A stretch of 42,500 nucleotides of DNA, taken from the NCBI GenBank assembly GCA_009760855.2, contig WPIO01000008.1, positions 3,477,501-3,520,000 on the forward strand, given 5' to 3'. The notes under the pieces were generated by a model that made no database searches, was not told the DNA's origin, and saw only the letters and a program-made list of their open reading frames with translations. The position numbers were made by a program, and so were the translations under genes. The DNA comes from Cristatella mucedo. Taxonomy: Eukaryota; Bryozoa; Phylactolaemata; Cristatellidae. The number at the start of each line of letters is the position of its first letter. Position 1 is the first letter of the stretch. Of this stretch, positions 21,572 to 30,529 are shown one piece after another.

Positions 21572-23209
21572 CTCTTCGCGTGACTCTGAGTGACACTGTG
21601 GGAACAGGGGAATCCGAGCGAGGGGGAGCTTAACTGCATCATGGCACTGCATGGTAACTAGATCATGCGATAAATGACTAGCTAGATGAGATAACTGGCC
21701 AAGGTCGATACGCTTTTGATACACAGCTGGAGAATAAGGACACAAGCGCAGACTCGCGCCGGTGCATATTCCGACAGACTGTGGATGTTGGCACCGAGAC
21801 TAGCCCCGGTCTCAAATTGTGTGGTAAGGTCGAACTATGAGGTATTGGCGCATGCTTCTACATAGCCACAAGTTAGCAATTTTCTCAGATACTAAACCAC
21901 GTTCAATGGTTGTCCCACCTCGCCATTTGCCTGCCACCCTCTGCAGCAGCTTTAGGGCCACACATGTAAAGCCGGCAGCTCTTGAGCACCAAGCGCAGAG
22001 ACCCAGCTGCGCAGCGGTGGCCGCGGCGGAGGCGGCAGCAGAGGCCACCGCCGTACGAGAGCCAGCTCTGTCAGCCTCTTCCTCCTCCTCCTCCTCCACT
22101 CACCGCCCTGAGCGACTTCAGAGACGGGCACGTTCTTTTCAACGGCCATGAAGCCGAGCACGGAGAAGATGACGATGCCGGCGTATACGCTCGTGAAGGC
22201 GTTGATGAGAGCGACGATGAGAGAGTCCCTGGAGAATGCGAAACAGAAAATGCTGCACTCCGCTTGGCTCGGCACGGCTGCAAGTGAAGCAGAAATCGGC
22301 AGGGTTCGCGACCTGGGAATCGTGGCAGGCGGCAAACGAGTGAGCAAGCACCAGCAAATGTGCGGCCGGAGGAGATTGACTCCGACGAAAGCACAAAGCT
22401 TCGTCGACGACTAGCGGAGTGCAAAGACAACAGGCTAATGCGTACCGAAAGCCGCTTAGGCTGTGAGTGCGCTATACAAAACTCTCCTGCGTAACACCCG
22501 CATGGTATTTTTGACTTTGTGGAGTTACTGACGGAGATACATTAACATATACACACTAGCCAGCGATGAAGCCTGCTGTCCCTCGGGGGGGGGGAGAGTG
22601 CAGGGGTCGGCCGAGCTGCATCGATCCACGTCTGCTCTGGCGAGATCGCGGCATGCCTGCACACTGCACTTTCCGAGCGAGCAGAGAGTGCCGGGCAAGT
22701 GCTGCAGTGGTAACTCGGGTCGAGCAGGTGCTCGGCCGCAGGCAGGCAGCTAGAGAGGTCAGGTCAGAGGTCAGTCAGTCAAGCAGGGGACATGCCGTGG
22801 CCTGTAGCTGCCTGTGCCTCACCTCCGGCAGTTGTTGTCGAACTTGTTGAAACTGGCCATGGCGATGAGGCCGCCCGAGCAGACGCTGAGCGAGTAGAAG
22901 ATCTGAGTGGCCGCGTCCTGCCAGACGGTGGCATCGGCGAGGCGCTCAAAGTTGGGCGTCACGTAGAACTTGAGGCCCTCGAGGGCACCCTCAAGCGTGA
23001 CGCCACGGATAAGCAGCACCGTCAGCATGACGTAGGGGAAGATGGCCGTGAAGTAGGCCGCCTGCAGTGAGAGTGGCGGGCAGCGGCAGTCGGTCAGCAG
23101 CGAATGCAAGCTCGAGTTCAGCAACTGTCAGGCAGCGAGCGAGCAGGGGGCAGGAACAGGAAAAAGGAGACAGCTATGGAGGTAGTCAGACAGGCAGACA
23201 GACAGGGGA

Positions 23210-23259
<50 letters not shown>

Positions 23260-23297
23260 GCTATAAGAGGAACCACACACAATCGTTAAATACAAAT

Positions 23298-23332
<35 letters not shown>

Positions 23333-26300
23333 GCGAGAGAGACATACCGAGCTTTACTCTGGCTCACTCGCACGCGAGCAGATGCCTGAGCACACATGCA
23401 CATACATGCTCACACTGACAGACAAATGAATAAATAAATATGATTCATTTGTATAGCGTCCCAAGAGAACTTAATCTCTATTCAGGCACTTCACATATGC
23501 CTCGGGGCTCGAGCCCACGACCTCAGCCAGGCCTTGGTCGGGGCGAGCACCTTAACCGCTGGACCAAACCAGCTCGGCAGACAGATACACGTGTGTACAG
23601 ACTGACACAAGGCCCAGGTGGAGGTAGGAGAGTGGCAGCAGGAGTAGGAGGTCAAAGTGCACTCTTTCACAAGAGAAGCATTCGAGCAAACCTCACAACA
23701 GTCAAGTCTCCGAAAAGAATGAAGCAGGACTGGCAGGGAGACGAGTTACAGTAGAATGCAGACTACTTCGGGCACTTCTTCTTCACATTGGACGACTAAA
23801 TCAGACTAATACGTTGCACGACTTCGAACAGGCTTGTATGTGCTGACTACTAGAAGTGGAGTAATGCCTTGGCGTGCCAATCACGCGAGGGCCCACTCCT
23901 CTATTAATCCCTAGCAAACACAACGGAGGCTGCGTAAACACGAGACCAAGGAAATCTGTCGAAAGGGCCTTTCGACATTGGAGGCCTGCAGAACAAAGGC
24001 AGTCTGGCTGACCAAGCAACGTGCCTCTATTTGATTGCACTCGGCATCGATAGCAGGGATCAACCAAAGGCAGGCAGCTCTCTTAGACAGAGTTCAAGGA
24101 CAGGCAGCTCTTTTGTAGATAGAGGTAACACCAAGTTCATTCCGACCGATGGCTGCTATCCGCGTAGGCGTGACTCAGTTAAAAAGGAATCTGAGGGCAG
24201 ACCTGCGACTCGTGGTTCCAGGCAGCTGGTAGAGAGCATTGCAAATCTTCCAGTCGTAGATAGGCAGCCAGCTAACAAGGAGCAGAAGCAGCTGCTGGCA
24301 GTAGAGCAGCAGCTGCTGCTCTCACATCTCTGTGTGTGCACCACCTGCTCACTGGCCTGACGCAGGTAGTCGCTGGTGGTCGCAGGATGGTGCACCGACC
24401 CAAGCCAAGTGCAAGGAAATATCATCGGCCGGCTTGCAGACCCGGCAGCAGCATGCAGCAGCAGCAGCACGTAGCAGCAGCAGAGAAGGCAGCAGCAAGA
24501 AGATGATGGAAGGAGGGCTCTGCTTTTGGCAAGGAGGCCGAGTAGAGCACCGTCGGAGCAGAGAGCATGCGCTAGCAGATTCGAGCGCTTTCAGTGGTGG
24601 CGAGGCGGCAAAACTGCCAGTCGGCGAGCACAGAGCGGCGGCAGCAGCAGCAGCAGCCACAAGCGCGTGCATGGCAGCGCCGATGGCAGCAGCGATCGGC
24701 GGATGGGCTTCGGGCCGTGCATCTGCTTGCCTTGCCCAGCGTCTGGATGCCTCGGATGAGGACTACTAGCACCAGGGTCCAGGCGACCAGCAGGGCGAGC
24801 GCCAGCTTCCAGACGATGCCGCCGCCTGCCATATCGTCGATGTCGCCGGAAGCTTGCAGAACGTAGTGGTAGTAGTACTCCTCGGCAGACGTGACCCGGC
24901 GCTCGCTCACGTTGCTGATCAGCTGAGGCAGATTCGCGGCTGTCACGTTCGACATCGCTGTGGTGGCCATCGTGGCGATTGACGTGAAAGCAGCTGCCGC
25001 TGCAATCAGGCAAGCGCACATACAGCTCCGCCTGCACCTACCAATGCGCCGGAAACAACAGCCGCGGCAGCGGTGGCTCGGCTGGCACGCCCGGAACGAG
25101 CGACCATGTTGTCTGCCTGCCCCTGCCGACATCAGCAGCGCTTAATCTCCAGGAGGCAGCCAGCGCACGGTGAGCCACCACAACGATTCCTCTCCCCAAG
25201 GGGCAACGGGCCGTGGCGCTGGCTCGATGTGCTTCGGGCCGGGCCTTAAGCCAGCAAGCAGGCATGGCGCCATTGATGCCCTCGGCGCTGTCCCACGACA
25301 GCTTGGCCGCTGACGGCGCTGTGCCGTGGCAGTGGGAGGTGGAGCAGAGAGGGTGGTGGTGGTGGAGAGTGTCGGGCAAAGCGAGACAGTGGGGCCGGCG
25401 GATCGAGCGAGTTGGGGCTGGCGGAAGGGGGGTGCTTACTGGCATTCTCGTGAGTCGCATTGGGTCGCGGCACCGAGTCCACGCAGTTCGCTGTGTTCCA
25501 ATCGTTGCCGCAGTGCTTCCACGGAAGTTCAGACGTCAACGACGCGGCAAAGTAGAACAGCACGTGCGCAATGACCACGTTGTAGTAGAGACCGATGAAC
25601 CACGAGATCATCACCATGGCGAAGCCGAGCCCTGCAAGGGTCGGCCAGTGCTCGGGGTTGCCGTCCGTGCCGCCAAAGGTGAAGGCCATCGCAGCCACCG
25701 AACCCGACGCCCGAGAAATCAGGGCAGAAAGGGAGATCGATCGCGGTAGCTCACCTTTGAACATCGGGTTGATCTTCCAGATTGTGATGGGTCCGAGCGA
25801 TGCGAATTGCCCAAAGGACAACTCCATAAAAAACAATGGCAATCCGACGGTGGCCAGCATGAAAAAATATGGAATGAGGAAGGCACCTGCAGAAAGACGG
25901 ACGGTAAAGGGCGCGTGGCGACGGCCGAGAGTGCAGAGACAGCAGCAGCAGAAAAGCGCAGACAGCAGCAGGCAGCAGCAGTGTGTGGCCACAAACACAG
26001 GCGCACCCTCGCCGATGGGACAACGACGACGGAAAAGAATTGAAGTGCAGCCTTCGGTCGGCCAATGAAGCCAGCGCAGATCGGCAGAAGCAGGGTAGGG
26101 CAGCATCCATCCGCTCTTACCGCCGCCGTTCTTGTAGGCCAGGTAAGGAAAGCGCCAGACGTTTCCCAGTCCCACTGCGTAGCCTATGCAGGTCAAAATA
26201 AACTCTATCTGACCACCCCAGTTGGCTCGCGGCGCCGCCGCCACCGATGCCGTCGTCGGCTGCTGGACACCACTTCCGAGTCCCACTTTGTCGTCTCCGT

Positions 26301-26391
26301 CATCGCCGTCGCCTAGCTGCAGACTACCCGACGGGTCGCAGTCCTTGTCGCTGCTGACGCTGACCGTGTCCGACGATGCAGGAAACTCCAT
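17241..26391 (-). CDS. SLC6 family Na+/Cl--dependent amino-acid (glycine-like) transporter, 10 exons
   Basis: This plasma-membrane symporter gene couples Na+ and Cl- gradients to uptake of a small amino acid. Ten exons, at 26391-26121, 25886-25755, 25631-25440, 24999-24731, 23061-22823, 22228-22104, 20625-20375, 20191-19991, 18366-18205 and 17582-17241, join in frame to 727 codons plus a TAG stop. The product shows NVWRFP (residues 77-82, TM1), TM3 with a YYN motif (150-152), two loop-2 cysteines (175, 184), four N-glycosylation sequons, an Asn-Lys-Phe motif after TM6, [12 protein letters not shown] in loop 4, 12 membrane segments in family order, and a WGPA...HRRGRY tail motif as in glycine transporters. 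A glycine at 74, where monoamine carriers have Asp, indicates an amino-acid substrate. The ATG at 26391 was chosen because an in-frame TAG lies upstream at 26409-26407; a further 5' exon is possible. Glycine transporter (SLC6A9/SLC6A5-like) is the best call; a proline-type carrier is the main alternative. Confidence 0.93.
17636..17935. repeat. CAG/GCA-rich imperfect trinucleotide tract
   Basis: Interrupted CAG/GCA triplets (CAGCAGCAACATCAGCAGCA and similar) lie in intron 9 of the transporter, CTG-type on the sense strand. The tract accounts for several long shadow open frames. Confidence 0.85.
18205..18366 (-). CDS. Transporter exon 9: end of TM11 and TM12
   Basis: This exon encodes residues 561-614. 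The acceptor is TTCCAG at 18368-18367. The reading [20 protein letters not shown] is followed by P-S-W-A and TM12 ([20 protein letters not shown]), ending CKNGGFE. The donor is GTAAAC at 18204. If it is not spliced, the frame ends two codons later at TGA (18198-18196), giving a form without the C-terminal tail. Confidence 0.92.
19112..19306 (+). CDS. Candidate acidic C-terminal exon, antisense in intron 8
   Basis: After CTAACCCCCTCCCCAG, an acceptor-like pyrimidine tract, a 64-codon frame starts [20 protein letters not shown] and runs into an almost pure Glu/Asp/Met repeat, ending GQD at TAG. An in-frame TAA lies just upstream of the acceptor. The frame could be the last exon of a plus-strand gene, but no other exon is seen, and the GAG/GAC repeat alone would keep a frame open. 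Function unknown. Confidence 0.2.
   Translation, partial: EIGSLLQACDVHQVKEKEEGDEEDEDMEEDMEEDEDEEVEDEEDMEEDEKEDMEDEGEEDEGQD
19991..20191 (-). CDS. Transporter exon 8: TM10 and first half of TM11
   Basis: This exon encodes residues 494-560. It starts [16 protein letters not shown] after CATGCAG and continues through SYIYGYKRF...MLG and [14 protein letters not shown]. The donor GTGCGTAC at 19990 is weaker than the others. I chose it because it gives phase 0 and because the TM11 spacing then equals that of family members exactly. Intron 7 is only 183 bp. Confidence 0.9.
20375..20625 (-). CDS. Transporter exon 7: loop 4, TM8 and TM9
   Basis: This exon encodes residues 410-493. The acceptor is GTCCAG; splicing yields [14 protein letters not shown], the most conserved loop-4 motif. 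TM8 reads [10 protein letters not shown] (439-448); Gly445 sits where many relatives carry a Na2-site Asp, while GlyT1-type carriers also have Gly. TM9 ends at Val-Thr-Lys. The donor is GTCAGT at 20374, phase 0. Confidence 0.95.
20995..21148 (+). mobile_element. SINE-B copy
   Basis: The tRNA-like head is CCTTGGCCCTGTGGTTAAAG...GCTTGCC, with a diverged B-box region. Then follow GTTTGAGTTCTCTTAGGGCA and TTATACAAATGAATCATAT. It lies in intron 6, antisense to the transporter. Confidence 0.8.
21499..21567. repeat. (GA)n microsatellite in intron 6
   Basis: About 69 bp of GA; CT on the transporter sense strand. Confidence 0.95.
22104..22228 (-). CDS. Transporter exon 6: TM7
   Basis: This exon encodes residues 368-409. 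The acceptor is TTCTCCAG; the first base completes an Arg codon, followed by [17 protein letters not shown] and [11 protein letters not shown], the canonical TM7. The donor is GTGAGT at 22103, phase 1. The following intron begins with a CTC-rich run. Intron 5 (594 bp) carries a LINE-2 tail. Confidence 0.94.
22437..22553 (+). mobile_element. LINE-2 3' end fragment in intron 5
   Basis: It is nearly identical to 8268-8390, with only a handful of differences over about 112 bp, from AATGCGTACCGAAAGCCGCT to GACGGAGATACATTA. It is 5'-truncated and antisense to the host gene. Confidence 0.85.
22823..23061 (-). CDS. Transporter exon 5: TM5, loop 3 and TM6
   Basis: This exon encodes residues 289-367. 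It starts after CACTGCAG with [13 protein letters not shown] (TM5), then [13 protein letters not shown] and the unwound TM6 region Val-Cys-Ser-Gly-Gly (348-352), then the FNKFDNNC motif. The donor is GTGAGG at 22822, phase 2. Ser347 aligns with the serine of GlyT2 that is glycine in GlyT1, but the usual Trp two residues before GG-containing Leu-Ile is replaced by Ser350 (see findings). The comparison is from family knowledge, not a run alignment. Confidence 0.95.
23213..23332. repeat. Compound (GA)n ... (CA)n(TA)n microsatellite in intron 4
   Basis: GA runs at 23213-23260 and CA then TA runs at 23298-23332, with a short unique spacer. Confidence 0.95.
23441..23575 (-). mobile_element. SINE-B copy in intron 4
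   Basis: The minus strand reads GGTTTGGTCCAGCGGTTAAG (A-box), GTCGTGGGCTCGAGCCCCG (B-box region), then GAATAGAGATTAAGTTCTCT and GACGCTATACAAATGAATCA. It is in the same orientation as the transporter. Confidence 0.85.
24729..24730 (-). other. GC donor of a GC-AG intron
   Basis: The exon 4/intron 4 boundary reads AAG followed by GCAAGC, the optimal context for the minority GC-AG class. Both neighbouring exons are clearly in frame across it (Leu-Gly-Lys to Ala-Ala-Tyr-Phe). Confidence 0.8.
24731..24999 (-). CDS. Transporter exon 4: rest of loop 2 and TM4
   Basis: This exon encodes residues 199-288. It has sequons at Asn216 and Asn228, then [11 protein letters not shown], where most relatives have a Trp in the first aromatic position, then TM4 ending in Leu-Gly-Lys. 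It starts after TGATTGCAG and ends AAG before GCAAGC at 24730, so intron 4 (1669 bp) is of the GC-AG class. The outgoing phase is 0. A nearby GT that would keep the frame and the conserved residue spacing was not found. Confidence 0.9.
25440..25631 (-). CDS. Transporter exon 3: TM3 and start of extracellular loop 2
   Basis: This exon encodes residues 135-198. The acceptor is CCTTGCAG and the donor GTAAGC at 25439, phase 1. It carries TM3 with the substrate-carboxylate Tyr region (YYN, 150-152), then SELPW and Cys175 and Cys184, the probable loop-2 disulfide. Sequons lie at Asn192 and Asn197; the threonine of the second is completed only after splicing to exon 4. Intron 2 is 123 bp. Confidence 0.94.
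25755..25886 (-). CDS. Transporter exon 2: TM2
   Basis: This exon encodes residues 91-134. The acceptor TTTCTGCAG precedes 25886 and the donor GTGAGC begins at 25754; both ends are phase 1. The reading AFLIPYFFM...[19 protein letters not shown] is the family TM2 and first intracellular loop, ending at NPMFK. Intron 1 is 234 bp. Confidence 0.95.
26121..26391 (-). CDS. Transporter exon 1: cytoplasmic N-terminus and TM1
   Basis: This exon encodes residues 1-90 plus one base. The first 57 residues are a Ser/Asp/Gly-rich cytoplasmic tail. They are followed by the Trp-Gly-Gly lead-in and TM1, with [20 protein letters not shown] as the signature. The donor is GTAAGAG at 26120, phase 1. Upstream of the ATG, the sequence reads GTGCAG directly before ATGG, so it could also be an acceptor; in that case the true start would lie in an unseen exon. 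Confidence 0.92.
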
Positions 26392-26689
26392 CTGCACGGG
26401 GCAACGCTAGGGTCGTTACGCCCCACGGCGCTGACCTACCAGCCGCTGGGCGCATGGCGAAAAAGTCATGGCGGCAGCCAGGCCGGCCTCGCCGGGTCGG
26501 GGCCAGGCGGCACCAGCCGCCATGGGCATGCCTGCGCATGGCAGCTCCGAGCTGTCGTGGCTACATGCGCAGCCCCGCGTCCATTGAGAGACAGTAAAAA
26601 GTCGCCTGCGACTGCATGGAACAAATGCGGCTGAAGCACAGGCCCGGAAGCCAGGGAAAGCATCGCCTAGAGAGATACGGTCACGAAGA

Positions 26690-26692
<3 letters not shown>

Positions 26693-26759
<67 letters not shown>
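26693..26759. repeat. (GA)n microsatellite 5' of the transporter
   Basis: About 67 bp of GA lie some 300 bp upstream of the start codon, CT on the sense strand. It may fall in the promoter, the 5' UTR or a 5' intron. Confidence 0.95.
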
Positions 26760-26763
<4 letters not shown>

Positions 26764-27860
26764 AGAGATGCTAAGTCGTCGGATGGACTTTGAGCCACGA
26801 TATCTGATGCAAGAGGCCAACAGCTATCCAATGCAGCAGCGGAGGCGTGTCGGTTTGCCTGGAATAGGCAGCCAAATTGCAGGGCTTTGACGGGCAGAGG
26901 CAGCATCACAGCTGGGAAAGCGCAGTGCGTGTGAACACGGACCTGCCTTTGTTTAAGCAAGGTTCGAAAGATTTGCTAAGATCGTTGGCACGATCCCCGA
27001 GGCATATCGCCATACCAAGAGTTGTCACTCGGGCCTCCTGCCTACGGAGTCAAGGTTCGAGCTAGTTATGCCCTCAATGCCACATTGCTCATCTTAGTTC
27101 TCAGGGCCGGCACCAAGATATCCAATCAGTAGTATTAATTATGTGGCTTTCGGCTAAACCGCGTTCGATAATCTGCTAATCATCCTGGGTCAACAGGAAG
27201 CTGGTTAGTCACAGACATGGTCAGTCGAGTCACACATGTGCCTGTAGCCCGTTTGGTGGTGAAAAGCAATCCACCTGAATGCCAACAAAGTCACAAGCTC
27301 ACCTGTCAACAACGTAAGTCACGTTTAGAGATCCCAGAAATTTGCTCATCCTTGTAGCAAGTGTATGCTTGATAACAAAACGATGTACAGCTGCTGAATA
27401 GAGCTGGTATTTTGCTGGATTATTAAACGTCCTACTACCAGAGTGTTTTTCCTCCAATAGGTGAAAGAGAGGAAAGAGAGCCTGCCGTATAAAAGTGAAA
27501 GTACGGCCGGCCAAGCAGAGGCCTCACACATGCATGCAGCGCTAGCGCAGAGAGCTACGTTAGCTACCTTTCCATTTGCCGTGCATAGACCCAGGACAAG
27601 AATAGTGCTCTAACATCTCTAAAATGCTGGTTTCAGGAGTCTAAACTGAGCAGTCAGTAAGTAGCCAGTAGCAGAGTGAATACGAGAGGATCACACGACC
27701 AGCTTAATCTAGGGTTGATCAGAGGCTGATGAACTGTGCTAGTATCAACAGCAGTGCTCTAAGTGATCCGTTGGGATGCCGGAGTCAGCTGACTGCTGAG
27801 CCAGGAGGGCTATAGAATAACCACAGCCTCGTCATACCCAAACAGGTCTGGAGATTAAGA
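26760..27860. other. Upstream region of the transporter; no gene seen
   Basis: A weak tRNA-like patch (about 26985-27090, with AAGGTTCGAGCTAG) might be a SINE relic. Otherwise unassigned. The promoter cannot be placed. Confidence 0.4.
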
Positions 27861-27879
27861 CGTTGCCGGTGAACATTTT

Positions 27880-28379
<500 letters not shown>

Positions 28380-28439
28380 GCTCAAAACCCCTTAAACCCA
28401 AGGAGAATCAGGACTACATAGATATCAGGGGACAAAGCG

Positions 28440-28769
28440 ACTATAAGGGCTGTCGTTCCTGGCTCTAAAATAGTTCCGCCCGAAGGCACCACCTATAAAC
28501 GGTACCTTCGTGTAGCTTGAAGTCGTGTCTCCGGCTAATTGCCATGGTACCGGCGAGTCACCACGTGTGGAACGCTAGCGCCATGATTGGACGCCGCAAT
28601 ATTAGACACGCCCATCTGTCTTAAGCCTTAAGAGCTTTCAACCCATGTTACACACTTATTGGCACCATATACAAGTGTGGAGATAGACTTTCGGTGCTTT
28701 CCCCAAAAACTGCCACGCGCGACTTGCTCGCCTTTACGTCGTCTCCTGTAACCTATTCGCACAGCGTAC
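28440..28769. other. Unassigned spacer
   Basis: I see no gene or repeat. The ACCTATAAACGGTACCTTCG at 28490 is not diagnostic. Confidence 0.35.
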
Positions 28770-28912
28770 CGCCCTTTATCCTGGTCTCGGCCCTGGGGTG
28801 CGGCGCATGCTTTTAATCGCGGGTCGCGGTTTTGATTCTGCCATGGTAGATTCTGTATTGACCGCAGAAAGTGGCTGTGAGAGCCACGATGGTTATTCTG
28901 CCGCCATAATAA
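28770..28912 (+). mobile_element. SINE-A copy, diverged
   Basis: It has a B-box-like GTCGCGGTTTTGATTCTG and the central block GACCGCAGAAAGTGGCTGTGA. Its end meets the ATA tail of the minus-strand LINE-1 copy next to it. Confidence 0.6.
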
Positions 28913-29408
28913 TAATAATAATAATAATAATATTGCACTTGATAAAGCGCCCTCAGAGAACTTAATCTCTTCCTAGGCGCTTTACATTTGCTGCAAAGTG
29001 ATACGCAATAGAATAGTAAGTAAAATCATGCTTGAAAAACAAACAAAATGAATAACATGGTTAGGGGTTACATGCACTGGGTCAGCATGCAAATGTGGTT
29101 AGTGGCAGCATGAACAGTGTCAGCACGCATAAGCACATCGAGGACGAATCACAAGGACCCACTAAATGCTGTCCTAAATAGGTATGTTTTTAAGTTTCTT
29201 TTAAACGTGGTCAGGTCAGGGGATGTTCTGATGCAGGTCGGGAGGGAGTTCCAGGCTGTGGGAGCATACGAGCTAAATGCACGGTCTCCAAAGGATTTAA
29301 GGTTTGTACGAGGTATTTCTAGACTGTTGGATTCCGAAAAGCGAGTGGTACGATGCTTTGCCTGATGGGGTAGTATATCTGAAAGATAGGCTGGAGCCAT
29401 ATAAATTA
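28905..29408 (-). mobile_element. LINE-1 3' copy, well preserved
   Basis: On the minus strand a 5'-truncated copy carries the last 80 or so codons, the full 3' UTR, the complete terminal stem-loop and an ATT tail (28905-28932). The arms include GCGCCTAGGAAGAGA and TCTCTGAGGGCGC. Confidence 0.9.
29149..29400 (-). pseudogene. LINE-1 ORF C-terminus, intact frame
   Basis: The 83-codon frame includes APAYLSDILPHQAKH, then KSFGDRAFSSYAPTAWNSLP and KRNLKTYLFRTAFSGSL. It is the best-preserved version of this block, implying the youngest copy. The copy is 5'-truncated and cannot act alone. Confidence 0.85.
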
Positions 29409-29540
29409 AGAATCAGCTTACCTTTTTTACTAGACTCGTCTCGGTCCCGTCTTCCTTATTTCACTTTTTTTGTACCGTATGATTTATGATCGCCTCCACC
29501 TATTGTGCGCCTGCAATGCCAGCCAGTCTGACTCTTAAGT

Positions 29541-29695
29541 TAAGCCGTGATGGCTGACTGGGCTAGATGGTTGCTCTGTGCGTCCTCCTTCCGAGAGCGT
29601 GGGTTCAAATCCTACGGCCGGCAATCCATTATTGCCGCTGTAAGCGGTAGTGACAGCCCTCAAGGCTGTTCTGCCTCTATACAAAAGATACTGCT
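29541..29695 (+). mobile_element. SINE-A copy
   Basis: It starts AAGCCGTGATGGCTGACTGG, has a B-box GTGGGTTCAAATCC, the central block CCGCTGTAAGCGGTAGTGAC and ends GCCTCTATACAAAAGATAC. Confidence 0.82.
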
Positions 29696-29699
29696 AAAT

Positions 29700-29996
29700 C
29701 AGACATTAAAAAATTAACAAGGCCTATCCTAGTACCAAAGAACTGAAGTAACTTTCGGCCAATCTTCACTCTGCCATTTTCATCCACGTTACATGACCGA
29801 GTGGTGACCAGTAAAATGAACTAGTAAGTCAATTTGTCCGTTCTATCTAGAAAATTTGAAGTGAAGTCTCTCTTTCTTTCTCCTTTACTCACCATTCAAT
29901 TGCATTTCCCTTTGCAGCAAATGTAAAGCGCCTAGAGAGAGATTAAGTTCTCTGAGGGCGCTTTATCAAGTGAATTATTATTATTATTATTATTTT

Positions 29997-29998
<2 letters not shown>
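29700..29998 (+). mobile_element. LINE-1 copy with internal deletion
   Basis: 29712-29840 reads as RT block 1 in broken frames (NFRPIFTLPFSS). It then passes to 3' UTR sequence from about 29890 and to a complete stem-loop (AAAGCGCC...GGCGCTTT) with an ATT tail (29978-29995). The rest of RT is absent. Confidence 0.75.
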
Positions 29999-29999
<1 letters not shown>

Positions 30000-30027
<28 letters not shown>

Positions 30028-30068
30028 GTCTCTCTGTCTCTCTCCGTCTCTCTCACTCTCTCTCTCTC

Positions 30069-30111
<43 letters not shown>
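30000..30111. repeat. CT-rich array
   Basis: TCTCTG and (CT)n runs directly follow the LINE-1 ATT tail. Confidence 0.95.
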
Positions 30112-30112
<1 letters not shown>

Positions 30113-30356
30113 GGCAAGGATCTGGAAAGGGAAAGCGAACAAGTCCTTGCCGCCGCCGACTGCATGCCTTCGGGGCGAAGTGCAACGGCTATCTCTCTTG
30201 GAGCCGCCATTCATTTTTGTCTGTACATATATCTTGCTACTCAGGCCTAGCAGTGCACCTTAGAGCTGCGGCAGCAAGCTCTTCAAAATAATGGTCTGCG
30301 GTCCGTGACCGAAAGCAAATCAATAATCTGGTCAGCGGTCGTGAACTGACAACTAA

Positions 30357-30529
30357 AAAAATACTAACTGATTTAACAGTGTCTTTTGTATAGCGACAGA
30401 AGAGCCTTTACCGCTATCAACACCGCTTGCAGCGGCATTAAGGAATCACCCACCGCATGATTCGAACCCACGACTTCCTAAGGTCGTGAAAAGCAACTTC
30501 CTTACCTAGTGTGCCATTACGGCTCACTA
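30357..30529 (-). mobile_element. SINE-A copy
   Basis: The minus strand reads GAGCCGTAATGGCACACTAG, then CGTGGGTTCGAATCA (B-box), TGCCGCTGCAAGCGGTGTTG and GACACTGTTAAATCAG after CGCTATACAAAAG. It is close to the 9001-9181 copy. Confidence 0.85.

Noticed and set aside
25246-26397. Single 383-codon exon for the transporter
   Set aside because: It reads through introns 1-2; GTAAGAG and GTGAGC donors with matching acceptors remove non-conserved inserts and restore the family sequence.
26985-27090. tRNA-like patch with AAGGTTCGAGCTAG
   Set aside because: Only one box is convincing and no tail or second landmark is visible.
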